Shown: positions 1 through 8,461, counted from the stretch's first letter. The stretch is 64,000 bases of DNA from Paraburkholderia caledonica NBRC 102488 (GCF_000685095.1 NZ_BAYE01000005.1:248001-312000); one strand, 5' to 3'. The notes: a model not told the origin generated them from the letters alone. Numbers and translations are program-made.

Positions 1-389
1 CCGATGCCGAAGCCGTCGCTCCAGTGCGTACGGCTGAATGTGAAACCCGGATTTGGAAGGCGCCCGGCCTGCACCAGATCGGCTTCGGATATCCCCAGTT
101 CACCGTATGAAGCCTGCAGTCCACGGTTGTTCAGCAATGCGATCTGAACGGCGTCGTCCATGGACAGCGGGTTCGACAGCAGTTCCTGCGTGCGCTTGTT
201 TACAGCGTCGCGTTGCGCGTCGGTCTTTACATAGACGGCGTCCTTGCCAAGACGCTCCGACGCGACCGACGACACGCCGTCAAAACCGCCGTCCTTCGAA
301 AAAGTGCTGCAGCCGCCCACGAGCACGGTCGCTATCGTGATCTCGATCGCGACGCAGATTGCGCGCGGGAGCATGAGGTGTCGCGTCAT
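1..389 (-). CDS. TolC/CusC-type outer-membrane efflux lipoprotein, partial (3' end outside the window)
   Basis: Reading the minus strand from the ATG at 389 gives an open frame that leaves the left edge. The N-terminus is a lipoprotein signal ending in the lipobox LVGGC, with the lipidated Cys at residue 27. The mature part contains MDDAVQIALLNNRGLQASY, the usual first repeat of the outer-membrane efflux protein (TolC) fold, followed by a NPGF motif. Such proteins form the outer-membrane duct of RND or ABC exporters. Its ATG overlaps the TGA of the upstream small gene (ATGA), so the two are translationally coupled. A nearby His-rich exported protein suggests copper or silver export, but the pump itself is not in the window. 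Only about the first 130 residues are visible. Confidence 0.85.
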   Translation of the reverse strand, partial: MTRHLMLPRAICVAIEITIATVLVGGCSTFSKDGGFDGVSSVASERLGKDAVYVKTDAQRDAVNKRTQELLSNPLSMDDAVQIALLNNRGLQASYGELGISEADLVQAGRLPNPGFTFSRTHWSDGFGI

Positions 390-682
390 TCCGGTTCGCC
401 CCCATGCCGGTGTCCGCCTGCCGCGGCAGACGCCGCGCCGGCTCGCTGACTGCGGTTCGCGCTGTTCGCGCCGTTCGCCGGTTGAGCCGGTGCAACTGCG
501 CGGTTCAGCTGTTGCCAGCTCGGGCCTTCACTGTCCCGATACGGTTTGTAGTCGTCAAACGCGGAAGACGCGCCGACTGCCGGGATAGATGCGCTGGCAT
601 CGGCCGGATCGGGCCATACCGCATGCGCGAGCAACGGCAATGCCGCGCTCGCGCCGATAAGCGCCGCACAAATGGTTCGCAT
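386..682 (-). CDS. Small exported protein upstream of the TolC-type gene
   Basis: A 98-residue protein with a clear Sec signal peptide (about residues 1-21, cleavage after LLAHA). The mature part is short, Ala/Pro/Asn-rich, has no Cys, and ends in a His/Gly-rich tail (GGHRHGGEPE). I do not recognise the family. The stop codon overlaps the start of the efflux lipoprotein gene by four bases, which argues for joint expression and a role in the same periplasmic, probably metal-related, export process. The His-rich tail would fit weak metal binding, but this is inference. Confidence 0.65.
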   Translation of the reverse strand: MRTICAALIGASAALPLLAHAVWPDPADASASIPAVGASSAFDDYKPYRDSEGPSWQQLNRAVAPAQPANGANSANRSQRAGAASAAAGGHRHGGEPE

Positions 683-773
683 GAATGTTCTCGTCGTGAA
701 TCATCCAGGAGGCCGTGTGACGGTCTCTGGATAAGTTGTCCTGCCGCAGCGAATCGCTGCGAGTGCGCGGGAT

Positions 774-1226
774 CTAGACGAGAATGGACCGGGGCGGTCG
801 TTCGATACCGCCGGTCAGGAACGACGCGGCGGGGGTGGGATGAGGCGCGGGTTGGAACGAATCGACGACTTGCGAAGAAGCCGGTAACGCGGGAACGGAA
901 AGCATCGCGGCACCGAAGCAGCATGACGCGCATGTCGAACACGAATGCGCGTGCTGACCGACCAGATGATGATCGCCTGGCTGATGACCGTCCGCATACG
1001 ACTGATCGGCGACCGGCATGGCGTGCCCGTCATGATGCTGTTGTTGATGGCGCTGCGGATCATGCTGCTGATCGACATTCAATGCGGCGTGCATCGCATG
1101 ATGGTGCACCGGCGTACTTTCGCGAGCCTCAGCCGCCGCGCATTTCATTGCGACGGCCGCGAACGACTGAATCGGAAGGCTCACTGCCAGCAGAACGACA
1201 ATGAAGAGTTTGCGCCAGTAGGACAT
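774..1226 (-). CDS. His- and Cys-rich exported protein, probable copper-related
   Basis: A 150-residue protein, taking MSYWRKLF as the start because the signal peptide (about residues 1-23, ending in QSFA) begins there; an in-frame ATG six codons upstream (1244) is the alternative. The centre carries many His residues (HHHAMHAAL, RHQQQHHDGH, GDHHLVGQHAH) and then a Cys cluster SCSTCASCC. The layout resembles the DUF2946-type small proteins found beside copper-resistance genes in Proteobacteria. It lies 91 bp upstream of the small exported protein and the TolC-type lipoprotein, on the same strand, so the three may form one operon. A periplasmic metal-buffering role is inferred. No Shine-Dalgarno sequence is evident for either start. 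Confidence 0.65.
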   Translation of the reverse strand: MSYWRKLFIVVLLAVSLPIQSFAAVAMKCAAAEARESTPVHHHAMHAALNVDQQHDPQRHQQQHHDGHAMPVADQSYADGHQPGDHHLVGQHAHSCSTCASCCFGAAMLSVPALPASSQVVDSFQPAPHPTPAASFLTGGIERPPRSILV

Positions 1227-1234
1227 AGGCGCGA

Positions 1235-1262
1235 AGTCTAGCATGCTGTGTCATGCCTGTAA
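1235..1262 (-). promoter_or_regulatory. Candidate metal-responsive promoter with a palindromic spacer
   Basis: On the minus strand TTACAG (1262-1257) and TAGACT (1240-1235) are separated by 16 bp, and the spacer itself is an inverted repeat, GCATG-N6-CATGC (1241-1256). A palindrome between the -35 and -10 boxes is typical of operators for metal-responsive activators. If this promoter is real, transcription would begin only a few bases before the ATG at 1226, so the message would be nearly leaderless. That is odd and lowers confidence. Confidence 0.3.
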
Positions 1263-1677
1263 GCCCGTGCAGCAGCGCAGTTGGGTCGCACGCCAACTAC
1301 TGCTTGTTCAGCGTCGCAGGTTTTTAACCGGCACTTCGGCCAGCGTCAATTGCACGGACGTCGCGCTTCGCCACGCATTCCCACCATGCACCAGCGGCCG
1401 CTCTGGAATGTCCGCACGCTTGCGCCGCTGTCCGGCAGTCGATACATCAAACCAAGCATCGCCTATGCCCGGCAGGGTGCGCTCCAGCCAGCCCGGCGCG
1501 ACCGGTGCGGCACGGCCGGCGCCACTCAACCCCCTTCCCGACCGACGATGCGCACGAACACACGGACAAAAACTATTGGTTTTCTCTAGAGTTGATGGAT
1601 CGCCGGCCAATGCGGGCTGACGAAGCCGCGCTGACTCGCAGCGCGGGTCAACCAAAGGAAAATCAAAGGAAAACCAA
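1263..1677. other. Intergenic region between divergent genes
   Basis: About 415 bp between the minus-strand metal-related genes and the plus-strand signalling locus. It presumably holds both sets of promoters. A minus-strand frame ending at 1308 has somewhat protein-like composition (for example WLERTLPGIGDAWFD) but lacks a convincing start and may be a gene remnant. The only clear short element is the direct repeat at 1654-1676 next to the following start codon. Confidence 0.4.
1654..1676 (+). repeat. Tandem Shine-Dalgarno-like direct repeat before the AAR-like gene
   Basis: Two adjacent near-identical units of CAAAGGAAAA(T/C) lie directly upstream of the ATG at 1678. Each contains an AAGGA ribosome-binding core. 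The nearer copy sits at the usual distance from the start and fixes the start choice. The farther one could be a standby site or simply a local duplication. Confidence 0.45.
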
Positions 1678-2892
1678 ATGGGAACGTCTCTTTACAACGA
1701 AATATCGACCATTGACGACCGGCGCAGCATCACCAGCCTGCCCTCGTCCGGTGCGCCATTGGCGCTCAAACACACGATCCACCCGGAGCAGATTCGCGAC
1801 AATCTGCCCACGGGCCAGGGCGGTGTCGGGTTTCTCTTTCACGCTACAGACTGGGATACGCTTTCCTTCTCCTTTCACAACGTAAAAACAAGAAACGAGT
1901 CGTTCGAAGAAGAGCTTTGGCGCACCAAGCCGTTCATTGCATCGCCAATCTATTCGGGCTCGCAGATGATCGGCGCGAACATCGCGTGTCCGGTGCCGCT
2001 CGAACTCTGGCTCGGCAGCCCTCGCGGCATCAAGCGGTTTCGCGAGACACAGTTTTTCCCGGCGCTCGAACTGGCGCGGCAAGCCGGTTTGAACATGGTC
2101 GCGATGGGCGCCTCGACACCTTACGCGTGCAACTATGGCGCGCTGCCAAGGCAAACAAAGCCGCCGCATATCACGACCGGCCACGCGGCCACCGCGGCAA
2201 TGCTCAAAGACTGGGCAATGCACTGCTGCAACGAGCTCGATCTCGAATTCGGCAACACGAAGCTCGCGCTCTTCGGCGCGGCCGGACGGCTCGGCACGAC
2301 GGTCGCCAAGTACCTGTTGTACAAGGAAGCGCCGAAGGAGCTCGTGCTGATCGACTTGCCGGACAAGGTCAACCTGCTCGCGGACCAGGCACGCGAGCTG
2401 ATGGCGGCGGACCTGCTCGGACGCACCAAGGTGTCGGTCCACACCTTCAGTCCCGACACCGCCTTACCGCAGTTCGACGGCGCCATCCTCGCAAGCAGCA
2501 CCAGCGTGCCGTATCTCACTGCATCGGACCTCAAGCGGGCCCGCTTCTGGATCGACGACTCGCACCCACGCGCGGCGAGCGTGGAAGCGGAACTCGCGTC
2601 TCGTGGACATACGCTATATATTGAATGTTTCGCGCGCGGGCCGGCAGGCCTCGATTCCAGATTCCCGTTCAGGCTGCCGAGCACGCGCGACTGCTATACC
2701 TGTTTCGCCGAGGGCTATGCCGCCTGGCAGGAAGGCATCGCTTCCGACTTCATCATCGGCAGCCCGCCCGTGTGGTCGGTCTCCTACACTCACGGCCTGT
2801 TGAAAAAGTACGGATTTACGGTCGGACCTTTTCACGGAAAGGACGGCTCGGCGATCAACCTCGATCTCGGTGTGACAGCAACTATGAATTGA
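1678..2892 (+). CDS. Acyl-ACP-reductase-like Rossmann-fold enzyme, putative signal synthase
   Basis: A 404-residue protein without signal peptide. The C-terminal two thirds match the plan of cyanobacterial long-chain acyl-ACP reductase (AAR): an ALGGFTS-like segment (here VAMGAST, residues 141-147), then TTGHAATA (167-174, compare TTGNTHTA), then a dinucleotide-binding FGAAGRLGTT (199-208), then DCYTCFAEG (338-346). The CFAE segment corresponds to the AAR catalytic cysteine, so Cys342 is the predicted acyl-accepting residue. AAR reduces acyl-ACP to a fatty aldehyde with NADPH. Here the gene lies 28 bp upstream of a CqsS/PhcS-like sensor kinase, where other bacteria carry an autoinducer synthase (CqsA, LqsA or the methyltransferase PhcB). 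I infer that it makes a fatty-acid-derived signal for that kinase. The product is unknown, and the first 120 residues have no counterpart that I recognise. Confidence 0.6.
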   Translation: MGTSLYNEISTIDDRRSITSLPSSGAPLALKHTIHPEQIRDNLPTGQGGVGFLFHATDWDTLSFSFHNVKTRNESFEEELWRTKPFIASPIYSGSQMIGANIACPVPLELWLGSPRGIKRFRETQFFPALELARQAGLNMVAMGASTPYACNYGALPRQTKPPHITTGHAATAAMLKDWAMHCCNELDLEFGNTKLALFGAAGRLGTTVAKYLLYKEAPKELVLIDLPDKVNLLADQARELMAADLLGRTKVSVHTFSPDTALPQFDGAILASSTSVPYLTASDLKRARFWIDDSHPRAASVEAELASRGHTLYIECFARGPAGLDSRFPFRLPSTRDCYTCFAEGYAAWQEGIASDFIIGSPPVWSVSYTHGLLKKYGFTVGPFHGKDGSAINLDLGVTATMN

Positions 2893-2920
2893 CGGGCTCG
2901 TAAATGTCACTGGAGGCCAG

Positions 2921-5608
2921 ATGCTAATACCGCGCGAAAGCATGCAGGACGTGCTGGAAAGAAGCCGGTTTGCAATTCGATGGGGAGGCGCACTCGGCCT
3001 CGTGTGCCACCCCGTCTATTACCTGGTCTGGACTTACATCCTGCCGCAGCCGTACGACAATCTGCCACTGCGTCTGAGCGCGGCGCTCATCTGTGTGCCA
3101 TTGATCTTTCAGGCGCACTGGCCGAAGCGGTTCAATCAGTACCTGCTGATCTACTGGCACCTGTGTCTGATCTACGTGCTGCCGTTCGTCTGCACGTTCC
3201 TCGCGATCAGGAATTCATTCTCAACCATGTGGATGATGACCGAGGTCATGATGATCTTCATCATGGCGCTGTGCATCGACAATCCATTTCTGCTCATGGG
3301 CTGTATCGGCATCGGCATGCTGTCCGGCGGTCTGGCCGCGGTCGCCAGTTCGCCCGCTCCAATCGTGCTGAGCACGGCGAATCAGTCGGACCTCGCGGTG
3401 CTTCCGGTGGTCGTCCTGTGCAGCATGGCTTTCAGTCATGCGATCAGCAAAGGGCGCATCTTCGTCGAGAAGAACCGGGCATTGCAGGCACTGGCCGGGT
3501 CCATTGCGCATGAAATGCGCAACCCGCTCAGCCAGTTGAAACACGTTCTGGATCGCGTAGAAGAGACGCTGCCCGCCCTCACCGAACATGGCCGCGCGCC
3601 CGTGCCGTCGGGTGCGGGCGCAGCACTGCTTTACCGGCATCTCGCGCACGGACAGTTGTCGATCGAGCGCGGCTTGCGCGTGATCGCAATGACGCTGGAC
3701 GAAGTCAGTGCCAAACAGATCCGCTCCGACTCGCTGACTTACCTGAGCGCGGGCGCGACCACGCGCAAGGCGCTCGACGAATACGGCTTCGCCGACAGGA
3801 AAGAACGCGGCAAGGTCCGCCTTGCGGTGCTCGAAGATTTCACCTTCAAGGTCGATGAAACCGTCTACCTGTTCACCCTTTTCAATCTGATCAAGAACGC
3901 GCTGCATCACATCGCACTGCTTCCATCTGCCACGCTTACGCTGACGGTGGACCGGCATTGCGTCAGCGTTCGCGATACCGGCAGCGGCATCGCCCCTGAG
4001 ATCCTGCCGCATCTGTTCGAGCCGTTTCGTACCGCCGGCAACTCGGCGGGTACGGGCCTCGGGCTCGCTTACTGTCAGCGCGCCATGCGCGCGTTCGGCG
4101 GCAGCATCGCGTGCAAGTCGGAGCTCGGCAAGTTCACCCAGTTCACGCTGCAATTTCCGCCCGTCACCGAGAGCGAAGTAGCGGCACACGAGCGTGCAAT
4201 CGTCGAGCGCGCCACGGGCGTGCTGAACGGCAAACGCATCCTTCTCGCCGACGACGACGCCGCTCTGCGCGCCCGCACACGGCGCACGTTGGCGAAAGTG
4301 GGCGCCGAGGTGAGCGAAGCCGAAAACGGCGCGGCCGCTTTGGCGATGCTGCGCCAAGCATCGGCATACGACCTTGTGCTGATGGACGTCAACATGCCGG
4401 TGCTCGACGGCTATTCGGCCACCGAGCAGCTGCGCGCCGACCGCGATCAGCCGAACTGGAATGTGCTCGTCGCCGCCTACACGTCCGAGCCCGGCAACAT
4501 CGCGCGCGTGCTGGCACGCCGGGCCGGCATGGACGACATGATCAGCAAGTCCTGCAGCGCGATGGACCTGTTCACGTCGCTGCAGGCGCTTTTCGAGAAC
4601 GGCAACCGGCGCCATCTCAACCATCGGTTCGACGACTTTTCCGGCAAGTCGATTCTCGTTGCCGACGACGACAACTACAGCCGGCTCGTTGCCAAAGCCT
4701 ATCTGGAGCGCTTCGGCGCGAGCGTCGTGGAAGCCGAACATGGTCAGGCCGTGCTGGACCGGCTGGACGAAGACATCGTCATCGACGCAATCGTGGTGGA
4801 CATGAACATGCCGGGAATGGGCGGCCTCGAAACGGCTGCGGCGATTCGCGCCCGCACCGACGGCTACGCGAGCGTGCCGATCATCGCGTTGACCAGCCAG
4901 TCGGATATCGGCTCGGTACAGGCGTGCATCAGCGTGGGCATGAACGAAGTCATGACCAAGCCCGTGCAGGTCGGTGCACTCTATGCGTGCCTGACGAGAC
5001 AGTTCGCGCAGCAGCGCAGCGGTAGTGGCACCGGCAGCGGCGGCAGTGCGCCGGCCGAGGCGCGGCGCTCGCCTGTGTCGGCCAAGGTGCCACCGCCGTC
5101 CAGCTCATCTGGCCCGGCGGCATTGCCTGCGCAAGCCGCGTCGGCAGGCTCGGGCGGTCTCGCCATGGTGCGCGAGAACGATCTGCTCGACGCCACTCAT
5201 CTTGAAGAATTGGCGGCACTCGGCCTGATCGACGAATCGTTTGCGAATGGGATTGAGCAGATCCGCGCGCTGACTTTGCAGCTTCGCGCGAACGCCGCGG
5301 ACCGCGACCTCGACGCCGCGCATGGCGCGTTGCACGTGCTGCTCGGCGCGAGCGGCAACGTCGGAGCAAAGGCGTTGCACCAGTTCACGCGGCACGTCTA
5401 TCCACGCATGCTGGAAGGCGAATGGCCCGCGGAATCGGACTGGCTGGAGCGGATCGAAGCGTTGAGCGAGCGTTCGGCCGACGCGCTGTATCGCTATCTG
5501 GCGTCTGCAAACGCCACGCGAGACCAGCCTGAAGGACCGGGGGACGCCGCACGCACGAGCACGAGCACGACCGCGACCACGAACGGACTCGCAGTGCGCG
5601 AGAACTAG
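2921..5608 (+). CDS. CqsS/PhcS-like membrane hybrid histidine kinase with two receivers and an Hpt domain
   Basis: An 895-residue sensor. Residues 20-175 form about six membrane helices and carry the CqsS-family hallmark near the first loop (YILPQPYDNLPLR, 39-51; Vibrio CqsS has a very similar segment). A cytoplasmic kinase follows: H box IAHEMRNP with His197, N box NLIKNALHH with Asn326, and glycine boxes DTGSGIAPE and GTGLGL. Next come receiver 1 (acidic DDD 444-446, acceptor Asp489, Lys543), receiver 2 (DDD 582-584, Asp627, Lys680), a Gly/Ser/Pro linker (700-745) and a C-terminal Hpt-like domain with LHVLLGASGNVG, His805. CqsS normally has one receiver and hands phosphate to a separate LuxU. 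Here the second receiver and the phosphotransfer domain are fused. An in-frame ATG at codon 8 (2942) is an alternative start. It is probably co-transcribed with the AAR-like gene. Confidence 0.85.
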   Translation: MLIPRESMQDVLERSRFAIRWGGALGLVCHPVYYLVWTYILPQPYDNLPLRLSAALICVPLIFQAHWPKRFNQYLLIYWHLCLIYVLPFVCTFLAIRNSFSTMWMMTEVMMIFIMALCIDNPFLLMGCIGIGMLSGGLAAVASSPAPIVLSTANQSDLAVLPVVVLCSMAFSHAISKGRIFVEKNRALQALAGSIAHEMRNPLSQLKHVLDRVEETLPALTEHGRAPVPSGAGAALLYRHLAHGQLSIERGLRVIAMTLDEVSAKQIRSDSLTYLSAGATTRKALDEYGFADRKERGKVRLAVLEDFTFKVDETVYLFTLFNLIKNALHHIALLPSATLTLTVDRHCVSVRDTGSGIAPEILPHLFEPFRTAGNSAGTGLGLAYCQRAMRAFGGSIACKSELGKFTQFTLQFPPVTESEVAAHERAIVERATGVLNGKRILLADDDAALRARTRRTLAKVGAEVSEAENGAAALAMLRQASAYDLVLMDVNMPVLDGYSATEQLRADRDQPNWNVLVAAYTSEPGNIARVLARRAGMDDMISKSCSAMDLFTSLQALFENGNRRHLNHRFDDFSGKSILVADDDNYSRLVAKAYLERFGASVVEAEHGQAVLDRLDEDIVIDAIVVDMNMPGMGGLETAAAIRARTDGYASVPIIALTSQSDIGSVQACISVGMNEVMTKPVQVGALYACLTRQFAQQRSGSGTGSGGSAPAEARRSPVSAKVPPPSSSSGPAALPAQAASAGSGGLAMVRENDLLDATHLEELAALGLIDESFANGIEQIRALTLQLRANAADRDLDAAHGALHVLLGASGNVGAKALHQFTRHVYPRMLEGEWPAESDWLERIEALSERSADALYRYLASANATRDQPEGPGDAARTSTSTTATTNGLAVREN

Positions 5609-5618
5609 CGCTTCCTGC

Positions 5619-6779
5619 TCAGGCGGCGTGACTGTCCGACGCCGCTTCGCTCACGCCGTCATGCACCCGGCCTCTGATGCCGGGAAAACGCATGGTCACA
5701 GTAGTGCCCTCACCGACGGTGGATTCGATTCGCAGCCCGCCGCCGAACGACTGCATGATGCGTTTGCAAAAGATCATGCCCATACCGTGGCCGCCACGCC
5801 CCGCGTGCGTCGTGACAGGATCGAGCAGCAAGCGCGCCTTGATCTCCGGTGCGATACCCGGGCCATTGTCGTGCAGGCGGATTTCCGGCTCGGGCCCGTT
5901 CATCACTTCGATCCGCAACGAAGGCGCCGGGCAACCGTCGAGCGCGCGCAACGCATTCGACAGCAGTGAAGAGAGTACGAGCGCCACGCAATTCGGCATA
6001 GCGTGAACAACGAAATCGCCTCGCATTTCCAGGCCTATCCATTCGCGCTGCGAACCGGCGAACGGATAGGAGTCGAGTAGCGTGGCGACGAGGCGCGTCG
6101 CCCTGACCTCGCGCGCGGCGCTGCCCGTCGCCGGTTGCGGACCGCCGCTTTTGTGCACCGTCGCCCAGAACGACGAGATCAGCGTCAGGCAATACTGCGC
6201 GTTATTCAGCATCGAGGTAGCCGCAGTGCCGATTTCCTGTTGACGCTGCGGGTCGTATTCCTGAGCAACATCGTTTTCGACCGAGCGCGCAAAAAGCGAT
6301 ATCGCGGCAAGCGGCGTGTTGAGTTCGTGAGCGAGGAACGCAAGCGTCTCGTCCATTGCAAGCAGCCTTTGCTGGCGCGTTTCGCGCTCGACGTAGCGCG
6401 CCACCGCCTGCTTCAGCACCTCGCGCACCGACTCCATGCGAAGCGGTTTTTCGATGATGCGAAACAGGTCGCCGGTATTGAACGTTTGCAGCAGCATGTC
6501 CTTGTCGGCGTAGGCGGTGACGAGGATGCGCACGGTCTGCGGATACGCCTGTGCAACCTCGCGCAGCAGATGGCCGCCATCGCGCCCCGGCATGCGAAAG
6601 TCGGTGACGAGCACGGCGACTTCTGAACCGAATTCCTGCAACAGCGCCATGGCTGCGTCAGCGCCCTGAGCGAGGTGCACGCGGTAATCGTCACGCACGG
6701 CGCGCGCAAAGTGGGTGCGCGACATCTCGTCGTCGTCGACGAACAGGATGGAAAACGGCGCTTGTATCGTGTCACTCAT
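5619..6779 (-). CDS. Receiver-histidine kinase protein, PhcR/PhcQ-like
   Basis: A 386-residue soluble protein in the order receiver then kinase. The receiver occupies about 8-125 (acidic VDDDE, acceptor Asp60 in VTDFRMPG, Lys111 in IEKP). The kinase part has an H box FLAHELNTP with His151, an N box SLLSNALRAL, DNGPGIAPE and a G2 box RGGHGMGM. There is no membrane segment and no DNA-binding domain. This domain order is the one seen in PhcR and PhcQ, which act with the PhcS sensor in Ralstonia quorum sensing. The gene converges on the hybrid kinase with only 10 bp between the stop codons, so the three genes belong together. The final output (a transcription factor or another partner) must lie elsewhere in the genome. 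Confidence 0.8.
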   Translation of the reverse strand: MSDTIQAPFSILFVDDDEMSRTHFARAVRDDYRVHLAQGADAAMALLQEFGSEVAVLVTDFRMPGRDGGHLLREVAQAYPQTVRILVTAYADKDMLLQTFNTGDLFRIIEKPLRMESVREVLKQAVARYVERETRQQRLLAMDETLAFLAHELNTPLAAISLFARSVENDVAQEYDPQRQQEIGTAATSMLNNAQYCLTLISSFWATVHKSGGPQPATGSAAREVRATRLVATLLDSYPFAGSQREWIGLEMRGDFVVHAMPNCVALVLSSLLSNALRALDGCPAPSLRIEVMNGPEPEIRLHDNGPGIAPEIKARLLLDPVTTHAGRGGHGMGMIFCKRIMQSFGGGLRIESTVGEGTTVTMRFPGIRGRVHDGVSEAASDSHAA

Positions 6780-7171
6780 CGTGTTTCGGGCGGTTCCATT
6801 GGCGGACGTCGACAGTCGGGGTTCGCTCGCATTCTACCGTCGCACAAGGCCGGACCGAAACCCGAAAGCCGTCGGCCGGCGTAAAACGACTAAGTCAATT
6901 CGACCGGATCTAAGGCGGTCGGCAATAAATCCCATTACAGATTACCGACGCCTCCGCAAACATTCACAATACAATAATTACACTCGACCGACGATCAGCT
7001 TCGACCCTGCATTCAGCACGATAATTGCTCCCAGGATTAACACCGACAAGGCTGCGCTCTTTCCTGCAGCCGCTTAACGGTGAGCGTACACTCGCGCTCG
7101 AAGCCCATGCCATAGGGCGCACCGGGCCCCTCTACATCGACCGCGGGTTATTGGAGACCAGGAGAACATCA
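6780..7171. other. Intergenic region between divergent genes
   Basis: About 390 bp between the receiver-kinase gene (minus) and the MFS gene (plus). The part from about 6890 to 7040 is clearly more AT-rich than its surroundings and probably holds the promoters. No open frame with coding character and no convincing -35/-10 pair was seen. Confidence 0.4.
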
Positions 7172-8422
7172 ATGAACTGGACACGGGAACAGAGAAACGT
7201 CACGATTGCCGCCTATCTCGGCTGGACACTCGACGCATTCGATTTCTTTCTAATGGTGTTTGTATTGAAAGATATCGCGGCGGAATTCAATACGAAAATC
7301 CCCGAAGTCGCATTCGGCATAATGCTGACGCTGATGATGCGCCCGGTCGGCGCGCTGATTTTCGGCTGGCTCGCGGACCGCTACGGCCGCCGGCCCACGT
7401 TGATGGTCAACATCGCGTGCTTCTCTCTGCTCGAACTGCTGTCGGGCTTTTCACCGAACCTGGCCACCCTGCTTGTCTTGCGCGCGCTATTCGGCATCGC
7501 GATGGGCGGCGAATGGGGCGTGGGCGGCGCATTGACCATGGAAACCGTGCCGCCGAAATCGCGCGGCATCGTCTCCGGCCTGCTGCAAGCCGGCTATCCG
7601 AGCGGCTATCTGCTCGCCTCGGTCGTGTTCGGCGTGTTCTATCAGTACATCGGCTGGCGCGGTATGTTCTTTGTCGGCGTGCTGCCCGCGCTGCTCGTGC
7701 TGTACATCCGCGCGCACGTACCGGAATCGCCGGCCTTCAAGACGCTCGAGAAGCAGGCGCGTCCAGGCCTTGTCGCAACGCTGAAGCAGAACGTGAAGCT
7801 GTCGCTATACGCAATCGTCCTGATGACCGCGTTCAACTTCTTCTCGCACGGATCACAGGATTTGTATCCGACGTTCCTGCGCGTCCAGCATCAGTTCGAC
7901 GCACATACGGTGTCGTGGATCACGATCACGCTGAATGTCGGCGCGATCTGCGGCGGGCTCTTTTTCGGCATGTTGTCGGAGAAGATCGGGCGCAAGCGCG
8001 CGATCTTCATCGCCGCGCTGATCGCATTTCCGGTGCTGCCGCTGTGGGCTTTTTCGAGCACGCCGGTGCTGCTTGCGCTCGGCGCGTTCCTGATGCAAAT
8101 CTCTGTGCAAGGCGCATGGGGCGTCATTCCGGTTCATCTGAACGAGATCTCGCCCGATGAAATCCGCGCGACCTTCCCCGGTCTCGTGTATCAGCTGGGC
8201 AATCTGATCGCTTCGGTCAACGGTCCGCTACAGGCGAGCGCCGCCGAAGCGCACGGCAACAACTATGCGCTCGTCATGGCGGTCGTGATCGGCATTGTCG
8301 CCGCCGTTATTTGCGCGCTGATTCCGTTTAGCCGGGAGCGCCGCGGCATCGACATGACCCAGTCGGCGAGACATGTCGGCGCCCATCCTCCGCAAGGAAG
8401 TGCGGTTGGAGGAGAGGTTTAA
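7172..8422 (+). CDS. MFS transporter, SHS family (lactate/carboxylate type)
   Basis: A 416-residue carrier with about 12 membrane helices. The start is set at the ATG at 7172, preceded by ACCAGGAGAACA; the longer open frame upstream is not protein-like. MFS motif A is intact (GWLADRYGRRPT, residues 65-76), and the N-terminal GWTLDAFDFFLMVF contains the Asp pair typical of the sialate/lactate-H+ symporter (SHS) branch. Members import lactate or related short carboxylates with protons across the inner membrane. It stands alone with its own terminator. The substrate cannot be read from sequence; lactate or another small monocarboxylate is the best guess. Confidence 0.8.
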   Translation: MNWTREQRNVTIAAYLGWTLDAFDFFLMVFVLKDIAAEFNTKIPEVAFGIMLTLMMRPVGALIFGWLADRYGRRPTLMVNIACFSLLELLSGFSPNLATLLVLRALFGIAMGGEWGVGGALTMETVPPKSRGIVSGLLQAGYPSGYLLASVVFGVFYQYIGWRGMFFVGVLPALLVLYIRAHVPESPAFKTLEKQARPGLVATLKQNVKLSLYAIVLMTAFNFFSHGSQDLYPTFLRVQHQFDAHTVSWITITLNVGAICGGLFFGMLSEKIGRKRAIFIAALIAFPVLPLWAFSSTPVLLALGAFLMQISVQGAWGVIPVHLNEISPDEIRATFPGLVYQLGNLIASVNGPLQASAAEAHGNNYALVMAVVIGIVAAVICALIPFSRERRGIDMTQSARHVGAHPPQGSAVGGEV

Positions 8423-8461
8423 GCATTAGAAGACGACCACAGTTCCTCTTTCACGCGAAGT

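Noticed and set aside
1308..1655. Minus-strand open frame with some protein-like sequence
   Set aside because: It has only a TTG start without a proper ribosome-binding site, third-codon GC is lower than in the neighbours, and no family is recognisable. It may be a remnant.
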